The notes beneath the pieces were generated by a model. It had not been told where the DNA came from and searched no databases. It worked only from the letters and a program-made list of their open reading frames with translations. A stretch of DNA of 64,000 nucleotides, taken from positions 62,001 to 126,000 of the forward strand of contig JAVHVE010000061.1 of NCBI GenBank assembly GCA_032160705.1. The letters are read 5' to 3'. Shown here one piece after another: positions 8,282 through 17,501 of the stretch. This DNA comes from QHXM01 sp032160705 (GTDB lineage: Bacteria; Acidobacteriota; Blastocatellia; Pyrinomonadales; Pyrinomonadaceae). How positions within the stretch are numbered: position 1 is the stretch's first letter; every line of letters starts with the position of its first letter. The position numbers and the translations under genes are program-made.

Positions 8282-9826
8282 ATGACTGCAAGAATCCGCA
8301 CAGGATTAATCTTACTGGCCGTGCTCATTCTCGGCGGCGGTCTCACCTTCTTCTTCGTCTCGCGCCTGAACAACCGGAAACCACCCGACGCCGAGGCGGT
8401 TGACCCGATTGACCGCCGCACCAATCTGCCAATGGTCGAACCCATCGAGCGCGACTTCGCGGAGATCAAAGAGCGTGGCCAACTCATCGTCCTCGCGCCT
8501 TACAACTCCACCACGTATTTTCTCTATCGCGGAGAACCGCTCGGCTATGAATACGAATTGCTTCAGACGTTCGCCAAAGAACACGGTGTAGCCCTGAAGG
8601 TCATCGTCGCCACAGATCGGAAAAGCTTTTACCCGATGCTCAACGCAGGCGACGGCGACATCGTCGCGGCGCGATTGATTCCGACGGAAGAAGACAAACA
8701 GAACGTCGCATTCACGCGCGAGCTGTATCGCACAGAGCCCGCTCTGGTGCAGCAAGAGCTGCCGCCGGATAAGGCCAACATGCCCGCAGCGGCGGAGAAG
8801 GCGCTTCAGCCCGGCCCGGCAGACGAATTGCCGGAGATGGATATTCAGGCGCGGCGCATCACACGTCCTTCGCAACTGGCCGGAGAGACAGTCACTCTGC
8901 CGGAGCAATCTGCCTATCACCGAACGCTCGTGGAGTTGTCCGACAACATTTCGGGCGACATCAACGTCGTCGAAATGGGCGGGAAGATTGAGGACGAAGC
9001 GCTGGCGCAGAAGGTGGCGAAGGGCGAAGTGGAATTCACGGTCATGCAGGGCAATCTGGCCGAGTTGAAAGAGGCTGAGTTTCGGAATCTGAAAGTGAGA
9101 CCGATTGTCGGGCGCTCGCACAGCATCGTCTGGGCTGTGAGAAAAAACGCGCCTGAGCTGGCAAACGAATTAAACCGCTGGATCGAGGAGAAGCAGAACG
9201 GCGCTCTCTTTGACAGACTCTATAAAAAGTATTTCATAGACCGGCGCAGCTATCTTGAGCGCGTGACGAGCGAGTATCTCACCAACGCGACAGGGAAGCT
9301 GTGCGAGTTTGACCCGGTGATAAAAAAACACGCGGTGGAGCTTAACTGGGACTGGCGACTGCTGGCTGCTCAGGCGTTTCAGGAATCGCGCTTCAAGCCG
9401 AATGCGCGAAGCTGGGCGGGCGCTACGGGGTTGCTGCAACTGATGCCGCGAACGGCGCGCGAGTACGGGGTGCATAATGCCCTAGACCCGGAGGATAACG
9501 TCGCGGGAGCAGTCAGGTTTTTGAAGTGGCTAACGACACGCTGGAGCGCGCGGATTCCAGACGAAGGGGAGCGCATCAAGTTCATTCTGGCTTCTTATAA
9601 TTGCGGCGCAGGGCACGTCGAAGACGCGCAACGCCTGACGGAGAAGTACGGAGGTGATCCGAAGCGCTGGGATGATGTATCCTACTGGCTGCTGCAAAAA
9701 TCAACGCAGCAATATTCGGCAGACGCGGTCGTGAAGTTCGGCTTCTGTAGAGGAATTGAGCCGGTCAACTACGTGAGCCTGATTCTTGAGCGGTTCGATC
9801 ATTACAAGCAGTTCGTCGTGAATTAA
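8282..9826 (+). CDS. mltF: Membrane-bound lytic murein transglycosylase F-like protein
   Basis: 514 residues from the ATG at 8282, chosen because AGGA lies 10 bases upstream. A TTG at 8258 and an ATG at 8273 are alternatives. Residues ~5-28 form a membrane anchor. Residues ~55-320 are a family-3 solute-binding-like module (GQLIVLAPYNSTTYFLYRGE; EYELLQTFAKEHGV). Residues ~345-500 form an SLT domain: LAAQAFQESRFKPNARSWAG, catalytic Glu at about 368, then ATGLLQLMPRTAREYG and ILASYNCGAGHVEDAQ. This arrangement matches MltF, which cleaves peptidoglycan to 1,6-anhydro products at the envelope. It interrupts the trp cluster and has no obvious tie to it. Confidence 0.88.
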   Translation: MTARIRTGLILLAVLILGGGLTFFFVSRLNNRKPPDAEAVDPIDRRTNLPMVEPIERDFAEIKERGQLIVLAPYNSTTYFLYRGEPLGYEYELLQTFAKEHGVALKVIVATDRKSFYPMLNAGDGDIVAARLIPTEEDKQNVAFTRELYRTEPALVQQELPPDKANMPAAAEKALQPGPADELPEMDIQARRITRPSQLAGETVTLPEQSAYHRTLVELSDNISGDINVVEMGGKIEDEALAQKVAKGEVEFTVMQGNLAELKEAEFRNLKVRPIVGRSHSIVWAVRKNAPELANELNRWIEEKQNGALFDRLYKKYFIDRRSYLERVTSEYLTNATGKLCEFDPVIKKHAVELNWDWRLLAAQAFQESRFKPNARSWAGATGLLQLMPRTAREYGVHNALDPEDNVAGAVRFLKWLTTRWSARIPDEGERIKFILASYNCGAGHVEDAQRLTEKYGGDPKRWDDVSYWLLQKSTQQYSADAVVKFGFCRGIEPVNYVSLILERFDHYKQFVVN

Positions 9827-9875
9827 CTGACGGATGTACATGATTGAAATCGGACTACTCCCTTGCCGTGTTACT

Positions 9876-10086
9876 TGCCGCGTGAGCGGCCATCTGAATT
9901 TAGCCCGGCCTTTCAAGGCCGGGTCAGATGCGCAATAGGTTAGCCACCGTCGCGTCAGCGACGATTGAATTACCCCGCAATCGTCTTTATCAATCGTCGC
10001 TGACGCGACGTTTCCAATTCAAACGCTAACTTTGTCCCGGCCTTGAAAGGCCGGGCTAAACTCAAGCGCCGCTCGCGCGGCGGATT
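9876..10086. repeat. Layered palindromic element (CCGGCCTTTCAAGGCCGG type), copy 1
   Basis: About 210 bp. From outside inward it contains a GCCGCG..GCGGC stem, TAGCCCGGCCTTTCAAGGCC (itself a hairpin) matched by GGCCTTGAAAGGCCGGGCTA on the far side, and an inner CGTCGCGTCAGCGACGATTG matched by CAATCGTCGCTGACGCGACG. Each block is both self-complementary and complementary to its partner, so either local hairpins or one long cruciform could form. The second copy is at 36740-36956. It occupies most of the gap between the mltF-like gene and trpF. Confidence 0.88.
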
Positions 10087-10121
10087 GACATGCGTTCTTC
10101 AATCTGCTCAATTCCTGTTAA

Positions 10122-10742
10122 ATGATCGTCAAAGTCTGCGGCATTACAAATCTTGAGGACGCGCTCGCGGCTGTCGAAGCGGGCGCGGACGCGCTCGGCT
10201 TCAACTTCTACCGGCAAAGCCCGCGCTACATTGCGCCTGAGGTTGCGCGGCGCATCACCAGGCAACTGCCGTCCACAGTGATGAGCGTCGGCGTCTTCGT
10301 CAATGAGAGCGAGCCGGACGAAGTCGCGCGCATCATGGATTCCGCCGGTTTGACGGCGGTGCAACTGCACGGCGACGAATCGCCGGAATACTGTTATCAG
10401 CTTCGGGATCGCTTCACTATCAAGGCGGTGCGCGCTCGCGGTGATTTCGAGCCGCAGATCGTCAGGGATTATGAAACAGATGCGATTCTGCTTGACGCTT
10501 ACACGGCGGACGCGCGCGGCGGCACAGGGCGGGTCGTTGATTGGGAAGTGGCCAGGAGAGTCAGAGAGCTTGTCCCGCAACTTTTTCTCGCTGGCGGATT
10601 GTCGCCGGAAAATGTCGCGGAGGCGATTGCAGCGGTTGAGCCTTACGCGGTGGATGCTTGCAGCAGTCTGGAGAGCGCGCCGGGAAGAAAAGATACGAAG
10701 CGTGTCGGCGCATTCGTCGCCGCCGCGCGCCGCGCCCATTAA
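10122..10742 (+). CDS. trpF: Phosphoribosylanthranilate isomerase
   Basis: 206 residues, normal length. It isomerises PRA to CdRP. It opens MIVKVCGITNLEDALAAVEA, with the catalytic Cys in KVCGI. GADALGFNFYRQSPRYI is the usual GFNF-x-SPRY motif. The catalytic Asp is in AILLDAYTADARGGTGR, and the phosphate-binding region is LFLAGGLSPENV. It lies apart from trpC, behind the layered palindrome. The product feeds TrpC encoded upstream. Confidence 0.95.
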   Translation: MIVKVCGITNLEDALAAVEAGADALGFNFYRQSPRYIAPEVARRITRQLPSTVMSVGVFVNESEPDEVARIMDSAGLTAVQLHGDESPEYCYQLRDRFTIKAVRARGDFEPQIVRDYETDAILLDAYTADARGGTGRVVDWEVARRVRELVPQLFLAGGLSPENVAEAIAAVEPYAVDACSSLESAPGRKDTKRVGAFVAAARRAH

Positions 10743-10888
10743 ATGCTTGACGTCGAGCCTCCCTTATCGGTTATGCTGTGAAGCGTGGGCCACGAACGAG
10801 CTTCAGCGCAAGCACTGCTTGTCACAGTCTACCCCCAACTTCTCACCATTAGAATCTCAATTCGACTAGCAAAGATTTCCGTGAATTT

Positions 10889-11824
10889 ATGAGCGCAACA
10901 GCGCGAGCTACACCAGGTGAACGTATGCATGCGCGCGATCAAGGGCGTGTGCTGGTGGTCACGGACGAGCCTTCACGAGCCGCTTACAGCACGGAGCTTG
11001 AGAGCGCGGGCTTGATGGTCGTCGGCATCGCGGGTGGCGTCGCGGCGCTCGTTTCCTTGCGCCGCACGCGTCCGCACATCGTCATCATTGACGTGAAGCT
11101 GAAAGGCATCGGCGCGGAAGAGTTGGCGCGTTCGCTGACGCAAACCGAAGACGGCGTGGGCGTCGTTCTGGTGGGAGACGAAGCGGCCACATGCGCCCGA
11201 CGCGGAGCGGCGATGGCCGTTGGAGCATTCGACTATTTTCAAACGCCCGCTGAACTCTCTCTGCTCATCGCGCGCACTGAACAACTGGTGGCGCTCAAGC
11301 AAATGATTGACCGGCTGCGCGCCGAAGCAGACCGCGATCACCTGACGGGGTTGGCGAATCGTCGTCGCTTCCGCACAGCGCTCGGACAGGAAGCCGAAAG
11401 ATGGCGGCGCTACAACGTGCCGTGCGCGCTCGTTCTCGTTGACATAGATCATCTCAAGAAGATCAACGACCAGCACGGACACTCAGCCGGTGACCGTGTG
11501 ATTCGCCATGTCGCCGACGCGCTCGTCGAATTGTCGCGCGACAACGACACCGCAGCGCGTTTGGGCGGCGAAGAGTTTGCTCTGCTGCTGGCAGGCGCAG
11601 ATGAGACGAAAGCTCTGGCCGCCGCCGAGCGCCTGCGCTACGTTGTTTCAGCCGCGCCGGTCGAAGGGATTGGAACGGTCACAATCAGTCTGGGTGTCGC
11701 CGCCTGCCCGTCACACGCCCAATCAGAGCGCGCACTTTACAGTGCGAGCGATGCCGCGCTCTACCGCGCCAAACGCGAAGGCCGCAACCGCGCGGCTGCC
11801 GCCTCCGAAATCAACTCTATATGA
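10889..11824 (+). CDS. Response regulator with diguanylate cyclase (GGDEF) output
   Basis: 311 residues. Residues ~15-130 form a receiver-like domain (RVLVVTDEPSRAAYSTELES; IVIIDVKLKG holds the candidate phosphoacceptor Asp; the Thr/Lys switch region is weak). A short linker (LKQMIDRLRAEADRDHLTGL) leads into a GGDEF domain: DHLTGLANRRRF, LVDIDHLKKINDQHGHSAGD, then ARLGGEEFALLLAGAD. GGEEF is a functional active-site variant, so cyclic di-GMP synthesis is expected. I see no RxxD inhibitory site at the usual position. It sits between trpF and trpB; a signalling gene here is a passenger, not a pathway gene. An in-frame ATG at 10925 is an alternative start. Confidence 0.88.
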   Translation: MSATARATPGERMHARDQGRVLVVTDEPSRAAYSTELESAGLMVVGIAGGVAALVSLRRTRPHIVIIDVKLKGIGAEELARSLTQTEDGVGVVLVGDEAATCARRGAAMAVGAFDYFQTPAELSLLIARTEQLVALKQMIDRLRAEADRDHLTGLANRRRFRTALGQEAERWRRYNVPCALVLVDIDHLKKINDQHGHSAGDRVIRHVADALVELSRDNDTAARLGGEEFALLLAGADETKALAAAERLRYVVSAAPVEGIGTVTISLGVAACPSHAQSERALYSASDAALYRAKREGRNRAAAASEINSI

Positions 11825-11863
11825 TAAGCTGGTAGGACAGGCTGCGAATGCCTATCCTACGAT

Positions 11864-13069
11864 ATGACGACTAAACTTGAGCCGGATGCGCGCGGTCATT
11901 GGGGACCGTATGGCGGGCGCTTCGTGCCGGAGACTTTGATGGCTCCGCTCGAAGAGTTGACTGTCGCTTACGAGACAGCGCGCGATGATCTTCAGTTTCA
12001 GGCAGAGTTTGAATCGCTCCTGCGTGATTATTCAGGACGACCGACGCCGCTCTTTCGTGCCGCGCGCTTAACGGAAAGCGCAGGCGGGGCTTCCATTTAT
12101 CTCAAACGCGAAGACCTCTCGCACACAGGCTCGCACAAGATCAACAACGCACTCGGACAGGTTTTATTAGCGCGGCGCATGGGCAAGCGGCGCATCATCG
12201 CGGAGACGGGCGCAGGCCAGCACGGTGTGGCCACCGCCACCGTCTGCGCCTTGTTCGGCATGACTTGCGTCATTTACATGGGCGCGGAAGACATGCGCCG
12301 CCAGCAGCTCAATGTTTTTCGGATGCAACTGCTCGGAGCCGAAGTGCGCGAGGTGAGTGCTGGTGCGTGCACGCTGAAAGATGCGATTAACGAGGCTTTG
12401 CGCGATTGGGTCGCGAGGCCCGCAGATACTTACTACCTGCTTGGCAGCGCACTCGGCCCGCATCCATACCCTTTGATGGTGCGCGATTTTCAAAGCGTCA
12501 TCGGGCGAGAGGCACGCGCGCAGATTCTGGAAAAGGAGGGACGCTTGCCGGATGTCCTGGTCGCCTGCGTCGGTGGTGGCTCGAATTCAATCGGCCTGTT
12601 TTATCCGTTCCTCAAGGACGAAAGCGTTCGGATGATCGGCGTCGAAGCAGGCGGGAGCGGCAGCGAATTAGGACAGCACGCGGCGCGTTTTAACGAGAGC
12701 GGAGGCGGGCGACCCGGTGTGTTGCAGGGCACGATGAGCTACGTGTTGCAGGACGAGCACGGGCAGATCGCTGCGACACATTCCGTTTCGGCTGGCCTTG
12801 ATTATCCTTCCATCGGCCCGGAGCACGCCTATCTTCATGACGCAGGGCGCGTTCTCTATGTTTCGGCGACAGACGCAGAAGCACTCGCAGCTTTTCACAC
12901 GCTTTCGCAACTCGAAGGCATTACACCCGCGCTCGAATCCGCCCACGCCGTCGCACATGCTTTGAAACTCGCACGCGGGCTGACTCCCGAACAATTCATC
13001 ATCGTCAACCTTTCAGGACGCGGCGACAAGGATGTCAATACAGTCGCAGAGTCTGGAAAGTCCTTTTGA
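11864..13069 (+). CDS. trpB: Tryptophan synthase beta chain
   Basis: 401 residues, normal for TrpB1. It opens with GHWGPYGGRFVPETLMAPLEEL. The PLP lysine is in REDLSHTGSHKINNALGQ, and ETGAGQHGVATATVCALFG follows. The phosphate clamp reads CVGGGSNSIGLFYPF (usual GGGSNAIG). It condenses indole with serine in complex with TrpA. The last residues are encoded by the beginning of a short inverted repeat that continues into the gap before trpA (around 13049-13095). No separate TrpB2 is seen. Confidence 0.96.
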   Translation: MTTKLEPDARGHWGPYGGRFVPETLMAPLEELTVAYETARDDLQFQAEFESLLRDYSGRPTPLFRAARLTESAGGASIYLKREDLSHTGSHKINNALGQVLLARRMGKRRIIAETGAGQHGVATATVCALFGMTCVIYMGAEDMRRQQLNVFRMQLLGAEVREVSAGACTLKDAINEALRDWVARPADTYYLLGSALGPHPYPLMVRDFQSVIGREARAQILEKEGRLPDVLVACVGGGSNSIGLFYPFLKDESVRMIGVEAGGSGSELGQHAARFNESGGGRPGVLQGTMSYVLQDEHGQIAATHSVSAGLDYPSIGPEHAYLHDAGRVLYVSATDAEALAAFHTLSQLEGITPALESAHAVAHALKLARGLTPEQFIIVNLSGRGDKDVNTVAESGKSF

Positions 13070-13095
13070 CTTCAGACTTCAGACTCCAGACTTTC
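13049..13095. repeat. Short TCTGGA/TTCAGAC palindrome across the trpB-trpA junction
   Basis: GTCTGGAAAGTC at the end of trpB is complementary in reverse order to GACTCCAGACTTTC-like sequence just before the trpA ATG. Between them lie tandem GACTTCA words. It looks like a small member of the word-built class, with the left arm inside the trpB reading frame. Confidence 0.55.
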
Positions 13096-13097
13096 CC

Positions 13098-13913
13098 ATG
13101 AGCAGGATTGAAGCAACTTTCGCAAGTTTGAGGCGCGAGGGGCGGCGCGGCCTCATTCCTTTCATCACGGCGGGCGATCCTGATCTTGAGACCACAGGTC
13201 AATTGCTCGTCGAGCTGGCGCGCGTAGGCGCGAGCGTGATAGAGCTTGGCGTGCCGTTCAGCGATCCAATGGCCGACGGGCCGGTGATTCAAAGAGCATC
13301 GGAGCGCGCTCTCAAACAGGGCTTCGGTATACGCGAAGTGCTGAACATCGTCGAGCAGGCACGTCCGTTGATGAAAGATGTGCCCATCGTCCTGTTCAGT
13401 TATTTCAATCCGCTGCTGCAATATGGGCTTGAGCGTTTGAGCAGGGAAGCCATGAGCGCGAGTGTTGACGGCGTGCTCGTGACAGACCTCGTGCCGGAAG
13501 AAGCTGAAGAGTTTTCCGGTCTGCTCAGGACGCGCGGTCTGGACATGATCTTTCTGGTTGCGCCAACTTCCACGGATGCCCGCCTGTCGTTGGTGGCCGA
13601 GCGCGCCAGCGGCTTCATCTACGCCGTCTCCCGCGCGGGTGTGACGGGCGCACGCATGGAGGTGAGCAATGATGCGGAAAGGTTGGTTGAGCGAGTGAGG
13701 GAAGTCTCCGGGCTACCCGTCGCGGTCGGCTTCGGAATCTCAAACGCCGAACAGGTCGCCGAAACGTGGCGGTATGCTGATGCGGCGGTTGTCGGGTCTT
13801 CACTTGTAGCGGAGATCGAAAGGCTCACAGGCGCAGACAACCTCGTCCAGCTCGTCGGAGAGTTTGCCCGAAGATTGATTCCTGATGAGGGGCACGTGAC
13901 GAAAGATGACTGA
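13098..13913 (+). CDS. trpA: Tryptophan synthase alpha chain
   Basis: 271 residues from the ATG at 13098. An in-frame start at 13032 is rejected because it lies inside trpB and reads through the repeat. It cleaves indole-3-glycerol phosphate to indole and G3P. Signatures: GLIPFITAGDPDLETTG, VIELGVPFSDPMADGPVIQR with the catalytic Glu (ELGVPF) and Asp (MADGP), IFLVAPTSTDARL, and FIYAVSRAGVTGAR. It overlaps the next gene by 8 bases (ATGACTGA), which suggests translational coupling. Confidence 0.95.
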   Translation: MSRIEATFASLRREGRRGLIPFITAGDPDLETTGQLLVELARVGASVIELGVPFSDPMADGPVIQRASERALKQGFGIREVLNIVEQARPLMKDVPIVLFSYFNPLLQYGLERLSREAMSASVDGVLVTDLVPEEAEEFSGLLRTRGLDMIFLVAPTSTDARLSLVAERASGFIYAVSRAGVTGARMEVSNDAERLVERVREVSGLPVAVGFGISNAEQVAETWRYADAAVVGSSLVAEIERLTGADNLVQLVGEFARRLIPDEGHVTKDD

Positions 13914-14259
13914 AGCAAATTTAAACAAAGCAGAGGGCGCGAGCCTTCGCAGGAAAGGAATTGATTCAGGCGCAGCCGTGATTCTCGTCCTGCACAGCCC
14001 GCGCGAAAAGTGCTGGGGCATACTCGACGAGATCAGTGCGGCTGGCGTATCCTTACGTGGTCTTGATCTCAATGCTTTTGATGATTGGCTGCGGGCGGTC
14101 TTACACGACGAGCCTTTTATAGGCCTCTCTGACCTGTTCTTCCCGATGTGGCGTGTCGAACGTCTCTCAAAGGATGAGAGCGCGGGCGGTGTCTTGTCTC
14201 TCGCGGAACAGTTCGAGCAGCGCACGGGGCGAAGCCTCCAAGAGTTTTTTCAGGATTAA
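13906..14259 (+). CDS. Conserved hypothetical protein coupled to trpA
   Basis: 117 residues. The start ATG at 13906 lies inside the end of trpA, so it is probably translated by coupling. The sequence has a compact core, VILVLHSPREKCWGILDEIS, then GVSLRGLDLNAFDDWL, then GLSDLFFPMWRVERL and a polar C-terminus ending RTGRSLQEFFQ. I recognise this as the pattern of a small soluble protein seen in acidobacterial genomes, but I know of no assigned function. There is no signal peptide or membrane segment. Its position at the end of the trp run could be accidental. It is the last gene before a likely transcription boundary upstream of recA. Confidence 0.7.
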   Translation: MTEANLNKAEGASLRRKGIDSGAAVILVLHSPREKCWGILDEISAAGVSLRGLDLNAFDDWLRAVLHDEPFIGLSDLFFPMWRVERLSKDESAGGVLSLAEQFEQRTGRSLQEFFQD

Positions 14260-14266
14260 AAGGTGC

Positions 14267-14295
14267 TTGCAGGATTTGACGTGACGTGTTATACC
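14267..14295 (+). promoter_or_regulatory. Candidate sigma-70 promoter upstream of recA (distal)
   Basis: TTGCAG at 14267-14272 and TATACC at 14290-14295 are separated by exactly 17 bases. It lies ~240 bases before recA, just after the trp-cluster hypothetical gene. Found by eye only. Confidence 0.45.
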
Positions 14296-14441
14296 CGCGA
14301 ACGCGGCGCATCACCTCACAGTCAGATTTGACGAGAGCGCCGCCTGATTTACCACCCATCGGTCGTTTACCGGGACCTCAAATCCGGTGAAAAAATAGTT
14401 CGTTGCACGTGTGAAACGCTGTTCCATTCTCGCGCCGTGTG

Positions 14442-14450
14442 TGTTATACT
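14442..14450 (+). promoter_or_regulatory. Candidate extended -10 promoter upstream of recA (proximal)
   Basis: TGTTATACT is an extended -10 (TGn-TATACT) with only a weak -35 (TTCCAT-like at 14422). Transcription from it would give a leader of ~75 bases before the recA start. No convincing LexA operator is visible between the two candidate promoters. Confidence 0.4.
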
Positions 14451-14530
14451 GCGTCTCGTTTGCGGTGGCAGCACCGCAGCAGATCGGTAGTTACACCCAC
14501 GAAACGTGAGAAAAGGAATGGTAGAAAGCG

Positions 14531-15631
<1,101 letters not shown>

Positions 15632-15710
15632 GTCAAAAGTAAAAAGGCAAAAGGCAAAAGGTGGAGGCAAGAAGCAATTTTTGTCTTCACCTTTTGCGTT
15701 TTTGCTTTTA
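15632..15710. repeat. Word-built palindrome, AAAAGGC family, copy 1
   Basis: The left arm is a tandem AAAAGGCAAAAGGC run and the right arm is CACCTTTTGCGTTTTTGC, with a short loop. It lies between recA and the deaminase gene. Other copies are at 20901-20994, 21540-21640 and 56608-56715. Confidence 0.88.
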
Positions 15711-15725
15711 TGCTCTTCTGCGCTA

Positions 15726-17054
15726 ATGGAAAAGACGATCCTCATCAAAAACGGCACGCTCCTGACGATGGACAAGAATGACTCGGTCGTCACAGGCGAC
15801 CTGCTCATTCGCGCCGACCGCATTGTGAGTGTTGGCGAAGAAGTTAGTAGTGCCGATGTTGTGATAGATGCGGCGGGGTGCGCCGTGCTGCCCGGCTTTG
15901 TGCAGACGCACGTGCATCTCTGCCAGACTCTGTTTCGCGGGGCGGCGGATGATCTGGCGCTCATTGACTGGTTGAAGAAGCGCGTCTGGCCGATGGAGGC
16001 CGCGCATACGGCCATGTCTGCCAGAGCCTCGGCGCGTCTCGGCGTTGCGGAAATGATTACAGGCGGTACGACCTCAGCTCTGACGATGGAGACGGTCAAT
16101 CACACAATGGAAGCATTTCGCGTCGTCGAGGAATCGGGGTTTCGCGCGACTATCGGCAAGTGCATGATGGACAAAGGCGACGATGTCCCGGATGCGCTGC
16201 ACGAAGAGACCGAGGATTCTATTCAGGAATCGCTCGCGCTGCTTGAAGAGTGGCACGGGCGCGCTGGTGGGCGCATCCGCTACTGCTTCGCGCCGCGCTT
16301 CGCTGTCAGTTGCACGCGCGAGTTGATGCAGAAAGTCGCCAGGCTTGCGCGTGAGCGCGGCGTGATGATTCACACGCACGCCTCAGAGAATCGCACCGAA
16401 ATCGAGATGGTCGAGCGTGAGACCGGCGAGCGCAATGTCGCTTATCTACATTCGCTCGGAATCACCGGAAGCCATGTTGCGCTCGCTCATTGTGTTCATC
16501 TGGATGAGACTGAATTAGAAATCCTGGCACAGACAGGCACACACGTCTCACATTGTCCTTCGTCGAATCTCAAGCTCAGTTCCGGCATCGCACCCATCAA
16601 AGAGATGCTCGAACGCGGCATCTCCGTGTCATTGGGCGCGGACGGAGCGCCTTGCAACAATCGTCTGGACATGTTTACGGAGATGCGAACTGCCGCCCTG
16701 CTTCAGAAAGTTTTGCACGGCTCAGATGTCTTGCCAGCGCAGCGCGCTCTTCGTCTAGCAACGATTGACGGCGCACACGCGCTTGGTCTGGAGCAGGAGA
16801 TAGGCAGCCTCGAAATGGGCAAGCGCGCCGACGTGATAATCGTCAATCTAAGCAGTCTTCACTCGACACCGCGCCCGGCAGACTTAACCTCAGCAGTCGT
16901 TTATTCAGCACAGGCGAGCGATGTTCGCTCAGTCATCATTGATGGCCGTTTGGTGATGCATGACCGCGAGCTTCTAACAATGGACGAACGGGCAGTGATT
17001 GAGGAAGCAAATCGTGAGTCGAGCCTTTTGCGCGCGCGCGCGGGCACTCGATAG
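15726..17054 (+). CDS. Amidohydrolase, MTA/SAH (or 5'-deoxyadenosine) deaminase-like
   Basis: 442 residues from the ATG at 15726. An in-frame start at 15681 is rejected because those codons are palindrome. It belongs to the TRZ/ATZ (AtzA/TrzN-like) subgroup of metal-dependent hydrolases. Metal and catalytic motifs: QTHVHLCQTLFRG (HxH), HTHASEN, LAHCVHL and SLGADGAPCNNRLDMFTEMR. The closing IGSLEMGKRADVIIVNL is standard. The best family guess is deamination of 5'-methylthioadenosine, S-adenosylhomocysteine or 5'-deoxyadenosine. Other amine-bearing rings (guanine, triazines) cannot be excluded from sequence alone. It is probably monocistronic or cotranscribed with recA. Confidence 0.82.
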   Translation: MEKTILIKNGTLLTMDKNDSVVTGDLLIRADRIVSVGEEVSSADVVIDAAGCAVLPGFVQTHVHLCQTLFRGAADDLALIDWLKKRVWPMEAAHTAMSARASARLGVAEMITGGTTSALTMETVNHTMEAFRVVEESGFRATIGKCMMDKGDDVPDALHEETEDSIQESLALLEEWHGRAGGRIRYCFAPRFAVSCTRELMQKVARLARERGVMIHTHASENRTEIEMVERETGERNVAYLHSLGITGSHVALAHCVHLDETELEILAQTGTHVSHCPSSNLKLSSGIAPIKEMLERGISVSLGADGAPCNNRLDMFTEMRTAALLQKVLHGSDVLPAQRALRLATIDGAHALGLEQEIGSLEMGKRADVIIVNLSSLHSTPRPADLTSAVVYSAQASDVRSVIIDGRLVMHDRELLTMDERAVIEEANRESSLLRARAGTR

Positions 17055-17099
17055 GCAGTTTACCAGCGACCTCTTCTTCTCGGTTTTATTCAGCTTTTA

Positions 17100-17262
17100 G
17101 TGGATAAGATGGCCAGAAATGGCTGTGCCAGCTCGAGTGGAGCGCTTACGGGGGGCGCAGGCGGCTTCCGAGCTGGCACGGGCGGGCACTATCGAAGTTC
17201 GGGCCTCAGATGGCTTGTCTTGCGACCGGCTGACGTTTGGGCATCAGCCCCATCTTCAACGC
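17100..17262 (-). ncRNA. Candidate structured small RNA of unknown class
   Basis: A near-perfect minus-strand sigma-70 promoter (17268-17295) points into 160 bases without a convincing gene. The predicted transcript can fold extensively. AAGATGG near its 5' end pairs with CCATCTT near its 3' end. Next comes a hairpin of GGCTGATG with CGTCAGCC, then a perfect 11-bp stem GTGCCAGCTCG/CGAGCTGGCAC (17169-17179 with 17125-17135). Near the 3' end GCCATTTCTGGC can form a small hairpin. The closing stem and size recall 6S-type RNAs, but I see no decisive sequence signature for 6S, SRP, tmRNA, RNase P or a known riboswitch. No T-run marks its end, so the 3' boundary is a guess. Confidence 0.4.
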
Positions 17263-17267
17263 GCGTC

Positions 17268-17295
17268 ATTATACACCCCTTGTCAAAACTGTCAA
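17268..17295 (-). promoter_or_regulatory. Near-consensus sigma-70 promoter
   Basis: Read on the minus strand: TTGACA (17295-17290), a 16-base spacer, TATAAT (17273-17268). Both hexamers are perfect. A second TTGACA lies at 17286-17281. It is the strongest promoter I can see in the window and points away from the TPR gene into the candidate RNA. Confidence 0.75.
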
Positions 17296-17501
17296 CGCTT
17301 TTTTGTGACTAATTCAACAAACCTATGCGACAGGCCGTTTTTATAGGTGTTCCCTTAAATCTGACTGTTGACCCGTGAAACATGCGTGAAAGTTTTTCTG
17401 AAAATCAAGCACGGGCAATTGCTGAAGGCAACATCTTAGCCGTTGTTTTTGCAAATCCCTCGACGGTTCTACAGCACGCCACGAATCCAGTTGGGGTGAG
17501 A

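Noticed and set aside
13906..14259. Chorismate mutase or other aromatic-pathway role for the trpA-coupled gene
   Set aside because: Length and position tempted this, but no catalytic Arg/Lys pattern of that family is visible.
17055..17501. Small protein genes in the gap after the deaminase gene
   Set aside because: Short frames exist (for example around 17100-17346) but lack ribosome-binding sites and motifs; the RNA interpretation on the minus strand explains the sequence structure better.
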